Of a DNA stretch of 64,000 nt, positions 1-8,265 are shown in pieces. Both the position numbers and the translations under genes were made by a program. The DNA comes from Thermoguttaceae bacterium (GTDB lineage Bacteria > Planctomycetota > Planctomycetia > Pirellulales > Thermoguttaceae). Every line of letters starts with the position of its first letter. The stretch's first letter is position 1. Below the pieces are notes generated by a model that saw nothing but the letters and a program-made list of their open reading frames with translations, searched no databases and was not told the origin of the DNA. Where the stretch lies: NCBI GenBank assembly GCA_017434455.1, contig JAFRFG010000027.1, forward strand, positions 86,180-150,179, in the 5' to 3' direction.

Positions 1-2
1 GT

Positions 3-182
3 ATCCTCCCCGCACCGACGGTTCAAGACGCCGTGGAGGCCGGCAAAGTCGCGGCCGTTGAGATCATCGAACCGAAGATCACCCGCCCGATCGGAATTAT
101 TCACCTGCAGAATAAAATCTTCCCTCCCGCGGCGATGTATTTCATCGAAATGCTCACCCGGGGGATTCCCGAGCAGGAATAA
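3..182 (+). CDS. LysR-family transcriptional regulator, C-terminal fragment
   Basis: Only the last 59 codons are in the window; the gene begins upstream. Frame 3 reads without a stop to TAA. The peptide (PTVQDAVEAGKVAAVEII, then a TRPIGIIHLQ stretch and a final helix) has the pattern of the last beta-strand and helix of the LysR effector-binding domain, where the end of this domain typically reads as an acidic/aromatic strand, an RPLGLI-like turn and a closing helix. LysR proteins are DNA-binding regulators that respond to a small ligand. Neither target nor ligand can be told from this piece. It converges with rimO, with three bases between the stop codons. Confidence 0.6.
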   Translation: MLPAPTVQDAVEAGKVAAVEIIEPKITRPIGIIHLQNKIFPPAAMYFIEMLTRGIPEQE

Positions 183-185
183 GGT

Positions 186-1619
186 CTACGGGGCGTCGGA
201 CGATAAATCGGTATCGGCGGCGATCAGATCCAGGTCGCTCGTCAGGACGATCTCGGCACTGACCATTTCCCCCGGCTGGGCGTCGGTGGTCAGGTAGATC
301 ACCGGGTCGATATCGGGGGCCTCGGCCCAGGATCGGCCCAGGAACATCCCCTCGGCGATCCCCCCCTCTTTGTCGATCACCGGGGCGTCGACGAGGACAT
401 CGGCCCTGGTTCCGACGCGGCTGTCGGCATACCTTCGTGAGATTTCGGCGGTGACCTTGTAGAGCTCCTCGCGGCGCCGCTGTTTTGTCTCGGGATCGAT
501 CTGGTCTTCGAAAGCCGCCGCGGGGGTCCCTTTTTCGGCCGAGTAGGCGAAGACGCCGCACCGTTGGAAGCGCTGATGCCGGACAAACGCCAGGAGATCC
601 CGAAACTCCTCCTCGGTTTCGCCGGGGAAGCCGACGATGAAGGTTGAGCGCAGGACCAAATCGGGAATCGACTCCCGCAGGCGGGAGAGGAGCTCTTTTG
701 TTTCGGCGCAGCCGGTTTGGCGGTTCATCCGCTTTAAGATCCGGTCACAGGAGTGCTGAAGAGGCAGGTCGATATAGGGAAGAACCCAGGTCTGCCCCGG
801 TGTTTTGGGAGCGGCGAATTGGGCGATAAGGTCTTCGTTCCAGCCGGTCGGATAGGCGTAGAGAACACGGATCCAGTCGACGGCGTTCTTTTCGCGCAGA
901 CGCCGAAGCAAATCCGCCAAGTGGTATCCCCCCTCAAGATCGCTTCCCCAGAAGGTTGTCTCTTGGGCGATAAGAACCACTTCCCGCACCCCGGATTCGG
1001 CCAGGGTATCGAGTTCCTCTTCGATGACCTCCATCGGTTTACTGACAAATCGGCCGCGAATACCGGGGATCGCGCAGTAGGAGCAAAAGCGGTCGCATCC
1101 TTCGGCGATTTTCAGATAAGCGACATGGGGCTGAGTCAGTGTCAGGCGAACCTTGTCGAAGAACGGCAGGGTTCGGCGGCGATGATGGTGAAACGACGGC
1201 TGAACCACGGGGAGCGCCTCTCCGCCGGCCGATGGGACCACACGAGTGATGGTGGGGAGCGTCCCGGTGATTTCGCCGATCCTCGGCTCATCGAACGGCC
1301 CGACCCAAGCGTCGACCCCGGGGAAACGCTCGAGGAGTTTTTCTCCCTCCGCGGGAATCAGGCAGCCGCAGACGACCACCCGAGAGACTTCCCCCTTTTT
1401 TTTACGCTGCAGCGCCCGCGTGATTTCCGCCGCGGCCTCCTCTCGGGCATCGGCGATGAAACCGCAGGTGTTGATCAAAACCAAATCGGCCGGGTGGTCT
1501 TCCGAGACCAACTCGTATCCCTGGGACAGAAGAATCCCAAACATCGATTCCGAATCGACCAGATTCTTGGGACATCCCAAGGAGACAAAGCAGAAGGTCT
1601 TGCTCTTTTTCTTTTTCAT
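186..1619 (-). CDS. rimO: Ribosomal protein S12 methylthiotransferase RimO
   Basis: Radical-SAM enzyme that adds a methylthio group to a conserved aspartate of ribosomal protein S12. The 477-residue protein has the three N-terminal cluster cysteines in SLGCPKN (C16), NTCGF (C52) and CGCLIP (C86). The radical SAM motif C175-x3-C179-x2-C182 lies in EGCDRFCSYC, and a TRAM-like RNA-binding region is at the C-terminus. I chose the ATG at 1619 rather than the upstream start at 1652 because homologues begin just before the SLGCPKN motif and the extra residues are not family-like. Length is normal for RimO. Convergent with the LysR fragment. Confidence 0.93.
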   Translation of the reverse strand: MKKKKSKTFCFVSLGCPKNLVDSESMFGILLSQGYELVSEDHPADLVLINTCGFIADAREEAAAEITRALQRKKKGEVSRVVVCGCLIPAEGEKLLERFPGVDAWVGPFDEPRIGEITGTLPTITRVVPSAGGEALPVVQPSFHHHRRRTLPFFDKVRLTLTQPHVAYLKIAEGCDRFCSYCAIPGIRGRFVSKPMEVIEEELDTLAESGVREVVLIAQETTFWGSDLEGGYHLADLLRRLREKNAVDWIRVLYAYPTGWNEDLIAQFAAPKTPGQTWVLPYIDLPLQHSCDRILKRMNRQTGCAETKELLSRLRESIPDLVLRSTFIVGFPGETEEEFRDLLAFVRHQRFQRCGVFAYSAEKGTPAAAFEDQIDPETKQRRREELYKVTAEISRRYADSRVGTRADVLVDAPVIDKEGGIAEGMFLGRSWAEAPDIDPVIYLTTDAQPGEMVSAEIVLTSDLDLIAADTDLSSDAP

Positions 1620-1690
1620 GCGAATCGCTTCATATCCGGCGCCGCGGCGCAAAAAACAAGCACCGCCTCAGGCCCATAGCGCCTTTACGG

Positions 1691-1733
1691 AAAAAGAAAG
1701 ACGTGAGAGCCCCCTTTCGGCCTCACGTCTTTC
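1691..1733 (-). terminator. Intrinsic terminator of the TIM-barrel gene at 1766-2764
   Basis: A perfect 12-bp inverted repeat (1696-1707 with 1722-1733) encloses a 14-nt loop. On the minus strand it is followed by a run of five T. It sits 33 bases past the stop of the minus-strand gene ending at 1766. Confidence 0.75.
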
Positions 1734-1765
1734 GGAAGTGGTTTAGTCCATTAGACCTGTGGCAA

Positions 1766-2764
1766 TCACTGCGGAACGGCGATCTTGCGGCCGTTGACGA
1801 AGTCGTCCATGATCACGCCGTACTGCTCGGGAGTGTAGTTCCCCTCTTCGTACGAGATCCAGGAACTGAGCCCCAGTTCCTCGATCTTGTCGCGGACGGC
1901 GACCCAATCGACGTTCCCCTTCCCCATGCCGCAGAAGCCCTTCCACGCGTCGGCCCTGGTCTCGTCGTTGAGGAGGTAGTCTTTGATGTGGAGCTTCGTG
2001 ATCAGCTCGGTTCCCATCGCCTCGAGCCACTCAATCGGCGGGGCGTATTTCACATGGTTCCCCAGATCGAGGTAGGCGCGGACCCAGCGGCTGTCGAACA
2101 TCCGGATGAAGGCCGCGGCGAAGTCCGGCTTGACCCAGAGGTTGTTCCAGACGTTCTCCAGCGCGATCGTCACCCCCTCATAGGCGGCGACGGGGATCAG
2201 CTTCTGGACCTCTTCGAAAGTCCGTTCGGTGGCGATATTCTGAAGATTGATATACTCTTCGTACGGGGCGTTGTCGCCGTCGACCACCTGGGAAACACGG
2301 CAGTTGCCATCGAACTTGATATTGAATTCCCACGGATTCGGACCGGGGTTCTTGATCAGACAGGGGACCAGCAGGATGGCGTCGGCGCCGTAGGCGGCGG
2401 CGGTCTTGATCGCCTTGATCACCGTCTCGGCCGAGGCCTGACGCTCCGCGGCGTCGTCCGAGTTAAAGGCGGCCCAGCCGCGCATCACCGAGTGGATCCT
2501 CAGTCCGCAATCTTCCGCGCGTTTGCGATTCTCCTTGGCCTCTTGGGGTTCGATATCCCAGGAGGTCGCTTCCAGCCCCTCAAAGCCGGCGGCGGCGAAC
2601 GTCTCGAACTGATCCGGATCGGGGGAGGAGATGAACGACTTGAACAGTTTGGTCTTATAGCATTTCTCCCCAGAGTCGGCCAGGGTCGAAGCCATCGGAA
2701 GCGCGGCGGCGGTGGTGAGCACCGAGGCCGTCTTAAAGAAATCGCGGCGAGTCATATGTCTCAC
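1766..2764 (-). CDS. Tat-exported sugar phosphate isomerase/epimerase-like TIM-barrel protein
   Basis: The 332-residue protein starts with a twin-arginine signal (TRRDFFK, then a short hydrophobic stretch ending near ASTLA), so it is probably exported folded. The mature part fits the xylose isomerase-like TIM-barrel (AP_endonuc_2) family: acidic and histidine metal-ligand positions appear in ALENVWNN, YLDLGNHVKYAP and TKLHIKDYLL. Many planctomycetes encode many such proteins; substrates are usually unknown. The GTG at 2764 is preferred over the ATG at 2755 because an AAGGAG lies 7 bases upstream of the GTG. It stands alone, with its own terminator. Confidence 0.8.
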   Translation of the reverse strand: MRHMTRRDFFKTASVLTTAAALPMASTLADSGEKCYKTKLFKSFISSPDPDQFETFAAAGFEGLEATSWDIEPQEAKENRKRAEDCGLRIHSVMRGWAAFNSDDAAERQASAETVIKAIKTAAAYGADAILLVPCLIKNPGPNPWEFNIKFDGNCRVSQVVDGDNAPYEEYINLQNIATERTFEEVQKLIPVAAYEGVTIALENVWNNLWVKPDFAAAFIRMFDSRWVRAYLDLGNHVKYAPPIEWLEAMGTELITKLHIKDYLLNDETRADAWKGFCGMGKGNVDWVAVRDKIEELGLSSWISYEEGNYTPEQYGVIMDDFVNGRKIAVPQ

Positions 2765-2872
2765 GGTAAGTCTCCTTGTTGAGTTAGCGGGGAACGAATG
2801 TTTTTGGATGGACGTTTAGGCCAGACAACGGGCCTATTATACCGGGCCGGGAATCAAAATGCAAACGGACGG

Positions 2873-3943
2873 TTAAAGAGGACGTTTGTTCCGCAAATCC
2901 GGATGTCCCAGCTCGATGAGAAACTTTTGGAGGATCACTTTCGGATCGGCGCGCGAGTTTCCTTTCATCGCCAGGTCGGCCGTCACCAGACGATCGCAGA
3001 GGGAATCGGCCCGAGACAGACCGAGCGATGAAAGCTGATCGACCGATTTATCGATCAGGAAGGGGGGCGTCTTGACCTTGATCAAGGCCTCGCGCATCCG
3101 TTTTTTTTGTTCCTGGGCCGAACGGCACAAAGGTCCGCCCCCATGGATGAAGATTCTCGCGGCCTTGGCCAATCGGCGGCAGGTTGCGGCGACTTGGGCG
3201 AGAATACCGATCGGGTCCTCTCCGGCCTTGTAGAGCCGGTCGAGTTGGATCAATCCTTCGCGAACACGGCCGGCGAAAAAGTGATCGATCATCCCCCAGG
3301 CGGTCTGTGTCCGCCAGGATCCGGCTGAGGAGGAGATTTCGTCCTTGTCGACCGATTTGTCGGGGGGGAAGATCAGCGCCAGGCGGGCCAGCTCGTTATC
3401 GAGGATGCCGACCGAGTCGCCGAGCATCCGAATCATTTCTTTGGCGCCGGCGGCGGTAAGCTTGATACCCCGGGATTTTGCCCTTTGGACCAGCCATTTC
3501 TCCAATTCGCGCGATTCGGGAACCTTCGCGCTGATCACGCATCCCTTTTTAGAGACCGCCTTAAAGAAATTGGACTGGGGACTGACATTTTTCGCCTCGA
3601 GGATCAGGACCGCGTCGCGGCTGGGCTCTTTGAGGTACGCTTCCAGCCGATCGAGATAACTCGAAATGAACTTTTCGGCGTCCCGGACACGAACCACCTT
3701 TTTCGAGCCGCCGAACATGGCCCGAGTCGCCAGGTCGCGCTGCACCGTCTTGAAATCGGTATTGGGGGACGTCCCGTCAAAGCTCGTGAGGGAGAACTCG
3801 GCATCCTCCCCCTTAAGAAGCAAACCTTGCAGGAGATTCGCCGTCTCGGAAAGAAGATAGGAATCTTCACCGCAGATCAGGAAGACCGGCGCGCCGAGCG
3901 GCGTTTTTTCGGGCCGGCCAAGCAGTTCGAGTGCCGAAAGCAA
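2873..3943 (-). CDS. holA: DNA polymerase III subunit delta
   Basis: The delta subunit opens the beta sliding clamp within the clamp-loader complex. The 356-residue protein opens with an LICGEDSYLLSE stretch typical of the HolA N-terminal AAA+-like domain. The middle includes EKWLVQRAKSRGIKLTAAGA and the family pattern LGDSVGILDNELARLALI. The length is typical. The start is TTG at 3943, supported by an AAGGAG about 9 bases upstream. It lies 43 bases downstream of the EF-P-like gene on the same strand, so the two may share a transcript. Confidence 0.9.
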   Translation of the reverse strand: MLSALELLGRPEKTPLGAPVFLICGEDSYLLSETANLLQGLLLKGEDAEFSLTSFDGTSPNTDFKTVQRDLATRAMFGGSKKVVRVRDAEKFISSYLDRLEAYLKEPSRDAVLILEAKNVSPQSNFFKAVSKKGCVISAKVPESRELEKWLVQRAKSRGIKLTAAGAKEMIRMLGDSVGILDNELARLALIFPPDKSVDKDEISSSAGSWRTQTAWGMIDHFFAGRVREGLIQLDRLYKAGEDPIGILAQVAATCRRLAKAARIFIHGGGPLCRSAQEQKKRMREALIKVKTPPFLIDKSVDQLSSLGLSRADSLCDRLVTADLAMKGNSRADPKVILQKFLIELGHPDLRNKRPL

Positions 3944-3986
3944 AACGGGTACACTCCTTGCAAGATCACGGGCAGATCAAGATACT

Positions 3987-4553
3987 TTACTTCGAGCGGC
4001 CGAGGAACTCGCCGGTACGGGTATCGATCTTAATGATCTCGCCGTTTTCGAGGTACTCGGGGACCATCACCGACAGTCCCGTCTCGACCTTGGCCGGCTT
4101 GCTGCGGCTGGTCGCCGAGTTTCCGCGGGCGGCCGGATCACATTCGACGACCTTCAGGTCGACGGCGGCCGGCAGATCGATGGCGACACAGCGTTCCTCG
4201 TAGATCAGGGCGTAGATGCCGTCCAGCCCGTCGGTGACAAACTGCATCTCGTTGGCGACATCCTCTTTGGCGATGGCGTAGTCGTTGTAGTCATCTTTGT
4301 CCATGAAGTGGACATCGCTTCCGTCGGCGTAGCTGAACGAGACCGCCCGCTTGCGGAAATCGGCGTCCTCGAACATATCGGTCCCTTTGGTCTTCAGGTC
4401 GACCTTGTCTTTGGTGATCAGATTCCGGCAGCGGAACTTATAGAGCGTCGCCGCGCCGCGGGCCGAAGGGGTTTGAACCTGAACGTTCTCGACAATGATG
4501 GGCTGACCATTCTGGACAATAATGTCTCCGCGTTTCATATCTTTCGCGATCAT
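3987..4553 (-). CDS. Elongation factor P-like protein, EfpL (YeiP) type
   Basis: The 188-residue, three-domain protein binds near the ribosomal E site and relieves stalling at difficult peptide bonds such as polyproline. It would usually be annotated efp. The domain I loop reads QTPSARGAATLYK (residues 27-39), which matches the E. coli EfpL/YeiP loop with arginine (R32) at the tip. Classical EF-P has a PGKG-type loop with a modified lysine there. FMDKDDYNDY and the C-terminal VPEYLENGEIIKI also follow YeiP. ATG at 4553 with AAAAGGAG upstream. No EF-P modification gene is visible nearby. The family call is strong; the subtype call rests on the loop. Confidence 0.88.
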   Translation of the reverse strand: MIAKDMKRGDIIVQNGQPIIVENVQVQTPSARGAATLYKFRCRNLITKDKVDLKTKGTDMFEDADFRKRAVSFSYADGSDVHFMDKDDYNDYAIAKEDVANEMQFVTDGLDGIYALIYEERCVAIDLPAAVDLKVVECDPAARGNSATSRSKPAKVETGLSVMVPEYLENGEIIKIDTRTGEFLGRSK

Positions 4554-4733
4554 CGGAACCGAAACTCCTTTTCTCTTTATCGTTTTTGAGGAATCACCTC
4601 CCTATTGGCTTAAAAAACGCGCGTCGCCGTTAAGGCCAATAAGGTACAAACGGATTATACAGGGAAAGCGCCGGGTAAAAAAGGGTTCTGCCCCCCGCGC
4701 GAAAGGAAAGAAAAACCCGCACGGAAACTCAAA

Positions 4734-4761
4734 TTGTCAATTCCCGCTATAGGGGTATAAT
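4734..4761 (+). promoter_or_regulatory. Sigma70-type promoter of asnA
   Basis: TTGTCA (4734-4739), 16-base spacer, TATAAT (4756-4761), oriented towards asnA, whose start is 71 bases downstream. One of the best promoter matches in the window. Confidence 0.7.
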
Positions 4762-4831
4762 CGGGGGAAGTTCCTTGCGTGTTTCACCCAGAGTATATCT
4801 TTCAGGCACCCATTAACAAGGAAACAAAACG

Positions 4832-5866
4832 ATGAAACTGATGATTCCTTCTGGTTACACCCCGACGCTTGTCCCCGATATGATGGAGCAGGCCATTCTT
4901 CTGGTCAAAGAAGAGTTTCAGATTCGACTGGCTCGCTCCCTGAATCTGCGCCGCGTCACCGCGCCGCTTTTTGTTCTTTCCGGAACGGGGATCAACGATG
5001 ATCTCAACGGTATTGAGCGAGCGGTTTCCTTCCCCATCAAAGATATGGACGAGCGGCGCGCCGAAGTGGTCCATTCCCTGGCCAAATGGAAACGGATGAA
5101 ACTCGGTGACTACGCCATTCCCGTCGGTTACGGCCTCTACACCGATATGAACGCCATCCGCGCCGACGAAGAGCTTGACAATCTCCACTCACTCTACGTC
5201 GATCAGTGGGACTGGGAAAGGACGATCGGTCCGAACGATCGGACGCTCGAGTTTTTGTGTTCGATCGTCGAGACGATCTACTCCGCGGTGCGTCAGACCG
5301 AAGAGACCGTCTATCTTCACTACCCCCATATCAAGCCGGCCCTTCCCGAGAAGATTACCTTCGTTCACACCGAAGATCTCCAGCGCGAGATGCCCGATTT
5401 GACCCCTTCCGAGCGCGAGGCGGTGGTGACCAAAAAGTATGGCGCCATTTTCCTGATCGGTATCGGCGGACGGTTGGCCGACGGCAAAAAACACGACGGC
5501 CGTGCCCCCGACTACGACGACTGGTCCACCGAGTCGAAGCCCGGATATCACGGACTCAACGGCGATATCATTCTTTGGAATAGCGTTTTAAACTGCCCGT
5601 TTGAGATCTCCTCGATGGGGATCCGTGTGGACCGTGCGGCACTGGAGCGCCAGCTCGACCTGGAAAACTGCCCCCAGCGCCGCGATCTGATGTTCCATCG
5701 GGCGCTGTTATCCGGTGAACTTCCGCTTTCGATCGGCGGAGGAATCGGCCAGTCGCGGCTGTGTATGTACTATCTGCGCTGTGCCCACATCGGGGAGGTC
5801 CAGGTCTCGATCTGGCCGGAGCAGATGATCGAATCGGCCGCCAAGGGCGGGGTGATTTTGCGCTAG
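4832..5866 (+). CDS. asnA: Aspartate-ammonia ligase (asparagine synthetase A)
   Basis: Makes asparagine from aspartate, ammonia and ATP in the cytosol, using a class II aminoacyl-tRNA-synthetase-like fold. Family signatures are visible along the 344 residues: LFVLSGTGINDDLNG near residue 45, EVVHSLAKWKRMKLGDY near 80, LYVDQWDWE near 125, and the closing motif SIGGGIGQSRLCMYYLR near 305. Length is close to the roughly 330 residues of E. coli AsnA. It has a clear upstream promoter and a strong terminator, so it is probably monocistronic. Confidence 0.95.
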   Translation: MKLMIPSGYTPTLVPDMMEQAILLVKEEFQIRLARSLNLRRVTAPLFVLSGTGINDDLNGIERAVSFPIKDMDERRAEVVHSLAKWKRMKLGDYAIPVGYGLYTDMNAIRADEELDNLHSLYVDQWDWERTIGPNDRTLEFLCSIVETIYSAVRQTEETVYLHYPHIKPALPEKITFVHTEDLQREMPDLTPSEREAVVTKKYGAIFLIGIGGRLADGKKHDGRAPDYDDWSTESKPGYHGLNGDIILWNSVLNCPFEISSMGIRVDRAALERQLDLENCPQRRDLMFHRALLSGELPLSIGGGIGQSRLCMYYLRCAHIGEVQVSIWPEQMIESAAKGGVILR

Positions 5867-5872
5867 GCAAAT

Positions 5873-5903
5873 AAAAAAAGCCCCCCGGATGGGGGGCTTT
5901 TTT
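5873..5903. terminator. Bidirectional intrinsic terminator after asnA
   Basis: Seven A, then G plus six C, a GGAT tetraloop, six G plus C, and six T. The symmetry allows it to stop asnA from the left and the minus-strand esterase gene (stop at 5960) from the right. Confidence 0.9.
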
Positions 5904-5959
5904 CATGCCTTCTCAAACAGCCGCGTTCGCCGCCGGTGTGCCAAACGAGTACTTCTTGC

Positions 5960-6907
5960 CTAGAAGCCGCACTCCTTGAGGAACTCCATCGCTTTTTCCA
6001 TCAGCTCCTTGGGGTTCCCCAGCGATTTGATATCGTGAACCCCGTTGTTCGTCACGCAGAACCGGGACGGAACCCCGGCGTTGCGCAGCTCGTCGTAGAG
6101 CGACGCGCTTTGGCTCAGCGGAACGACGGAGTCGTCGGTCCCGTGGAAGATCAAGGTTGGGGAGAATTCCGGACAGACATAGAAAGCCGGCGAGAACTTC
6201 ACGGCCCGATTCCATTCTTCCTCCGAAAGCTTTTGGGGATAGGTGGGGATTCCCTCCGGATCGATCTGGATGGCATGATAGATGCATTCGGGGACGCTCT
6301 TGAGCCAGTGACCGGCCACAAAATCGGTCGGGCCGAAGAAGTCGATCACCACCTGAACCTGACCGGATTGATCGAGGTTCTCGCCGACGTCAAACGGGCA
6401 GATACTGTCGGGAATCCCGAGGCACAGCGACAGGTGTCCACCGGACGAGGCGCCGGAAGTGGCAAAGCGGTCCTTATCCAGGCCATACTCATCGGCGTGG
6501 GCGCGCAAGAAACGGACCGCGGCGCGAACATCCTCGATCTGCGAGGGGAACCTGACGGTCTCTAAACTTCGGTGGCTGATACTGGCCACCGCGTACCCCT
6601 GCGGAACCGGGTCGACAAGGGTCCAGACCCCTCCATTGCCCGGCGCGCCGCTGTACCAGCAGCCGCTGTCGATATACAGAAGGGTCGGGCATTTTTCGAC
6701 GGGCTCACCGTTCTTTGTCGGAAGGAAGAGATTTAGGCAGATATCTTGACCGTCGACACTCTTGTAGACGATGTTCGGGATCTCTTTGACATCGTAACCG
6801 GGAGCGTCATTATCGTCGGCCCGGCAAAAGGGGAGAAAGACAAAGGCCGCCCCAAGCAAAAGAAGGACCGAGGCGCGGCCGAGAAATGGTTGAGTGAGTC
6901 GATTCAT
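5960..6907 (-). CDS. Secreted alpha/beta-hydrolase (esterase/lipase)
   Basis: The 315-residue protein has an N-terminal signal peptide (MNRLTQPF, a hydrophobic stretch, then a cut near PFCRADD). The alpha/beta-hydrolase body carries the nucleophile elbow SGASSGGH, an acid-loop motif HGTDDSVVPL and a final histidine in NNGVHD. The HGG-type oxyanion element is replaced by YIDSGCWYSG. It resembles BD-FAE-type carbohydrate esterases or hormone-sensitive-lipase-like esterases; the substrate is not clear. I chose the ATG at 6907 because it has AAGGAG upstream and starts a signal peptide; the longer reading from 6997 adds an unrelated N-terminus. Confidence 0.82.
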   Translation of the reverse strand: MNRLTQPFLGRASVLLLLGAAFVFLPFCRADDNDAPGYDVKEIPNIVYKSVDGQDICLNLFLPTKNGEPVEKCPTLLYIDSGCWYSGAPGNGGVWTLVDPVPQGYAVASISHRSLETVRFPSQIEDVRAAVRFLRAHADEYGLDKDRFATSGASSGGHLSLCLGIPDSICPFDVGENLDQSGQVQVVIDFFGPTDFVAGHWLKSVPECIYHAIQIDPEGIPTYPQKLSEEEWNRAVKFSPAFYVCPEFSPTLIFHGTDDSVVPLSQSASLYDELRNAGVPSRFCVTNNGVHDIKSLGNPKELMEKAMEFLKECGF

Positions 6908-7017
6908 TGGGTAATCTCCTTGAATGGATCCGATGTTTGCGGTAAAAAACAGCATACTACAGGTGGATTGTACTCCCCCGGAAAGATAATTCCACAAGCG
7001 TATCGGAAAATTGTACC

Positions 7018-8259
7018 GTGTCCCCCTCCCCTCCCCTTTTGACGGACCCTTGCGACACGCTGATCATCGGCGGTTCGATGGCGGGCCTGTCGGCGGCCAT
7101 CCACGCTCCCGGCGGTCAGAGGGTGATCCTGCTGGAAAAAAACGCCGTCTGCGGACGGAAGATCCTGGTCACCGGCGGCGGGCAGTGCAATTGTTCCCAT
7201 CGGGGGACGGCCGAGGAACTGGCTCGACACTACGGAGGGAAGGAACGTTTTGTTCTTCCGGCCCTTTACGCCTTTGGCCCCGATACCATGGTGCGGTCAC
7301 TTGCCGCCGCCGGCGTGGCGGTGGAAACCCGAAGCGACGGGAAAATCTTTCCCCGTTCCAAACAAAGCCGCCGCGTCCGTGACGCGCTGGTCGCCCTGGC
7401 TCGCGGGCGCGGGGTGAGGATGGTCACTTCCGCCCCGGTTCTCTCATGCCGCCTAGGTGACGACGGGGGCTTTTTGGTTTCGACCTGCGATCTGGTGTAT
7501 CGTTCGAAGCGGCTGATTTTGGCCGTCGGGGGGAAGGCCTTTCCCCAAAGCGGCTCAACGGGGGATGGGTTTCTCTGGGCGCGCGATTTTGGTCACACCC
7601 TTGTCGAGCCGACCCCGGCGCTCACCGCGGTCGAGGCCGATCCTTTTCCGTACGCCTCCTGCGCGGGGATATCGCTTTTTTCCCCCGTCATCGAGCATAA
7701 GCGAGGCACGGAGAAGATCGGAACCTATTCGGGAGAAGTTCTCTGGACCCACCGGGGACTTTCGGGGCCGGCGATTCTCGACGCCAGCCGCAATATTCTT
7801 CCGGGAGATCGGCTTTTGTTGTCCCTGACCGAAGAGGGAACCGCGGAAAAGACCGAGGAGAAACTTTTAGCGCTGTGCCGAAAAAGCCCGGGACGCCGTC
7901 TTTCGGCGTTGGTCGCGACACTTGGGGTTCCCCAGCGTTTGGCGGCCTGTATGTTTCAGACCCATGTCCTTCGCGATCCGGCGGCAAGCGATCTGACGCG
8001 CGCCGAGCGCAGGCGCTTAATCGAATTGCTCGTCCGTTTTCCATTTACGGTCAGACGGCTTGCCGGCTGGCACAAGGCAATGACCACCGCCGGCGGTGTC
8101 GATTTAAGGGAGGTGAACCGCAAGACGATGCAGTCACGCCTGATCCCCGGTCTGTTTTTTGCCGGGGAACTGTTGGATGTCGACGGCGACTGCGGCGGAT
8201 ATAACCTTCAGTGGGCGTGGAGCTCCGGGGCATTGGCCGCCGAAAGCGCCGCGCCCTAG
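7018..8259 (+). CDS. HI0933/YhiN-family FAD-dependent flavoprotein
   Basis: The 413-residue protein has an N-terminal Rossmann FAD-binding motif (LIIGGSMAGLSAA, near residue 16), the family's VTGGGQCNCSH signature near residue 52 (usually GGGRCN), KIFPRSKQSRRV, and a C-terminal AGELLDVDGDCGGYNLQWAW motif that closes the FAD site. Members of HI0933/YhiN, including the bile-acid enzyme BaiN, are NAD(P)H-dependent flavin oxidoreductases; most have no assigned substrate. The start appears to be GTG at 7018 and no clear ribosome binding site is visible. It converges with rho, with only 6 bases between the stops. Confidence 0.88.
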   Translation: MSPSPPLLTDPCDTLIIGGSMAGLSAAIHAPGGQRVILLEKNAVCGRKILVTGGGQCNCSHRGTAEELARHYGGKERFVLPALYAFGPDTMVRSLAAAGVAVETRSDGKIFPRSKQSRRVRDALVALARGRGVRMVTSAPVLSCRLGDDGGFLVSTCDLVYRSKRLILAVGGKAFPQSGSTGDGFLWARDFGHTLVEPTPALTAVEADPFPYASCAGISLFSPVIEHKRGTEKIGTYSGEVLWTHRGLSGPAILDASRNILPGDRLLLSLTEEGTAEKTEEKLLALCRKSPGRRLSALVATLGVPQRLAACMFQTHVLRDPAASDLTRAERRRLIELLVRFPFTVRRLAGWHKAMTTAGGVDLREVNRKTMQSRLIPGLFFAGELLDVDGDCGGYNLQWAWSSGALAAESAAP

Positions 8260-8265
8260 GAAGCG

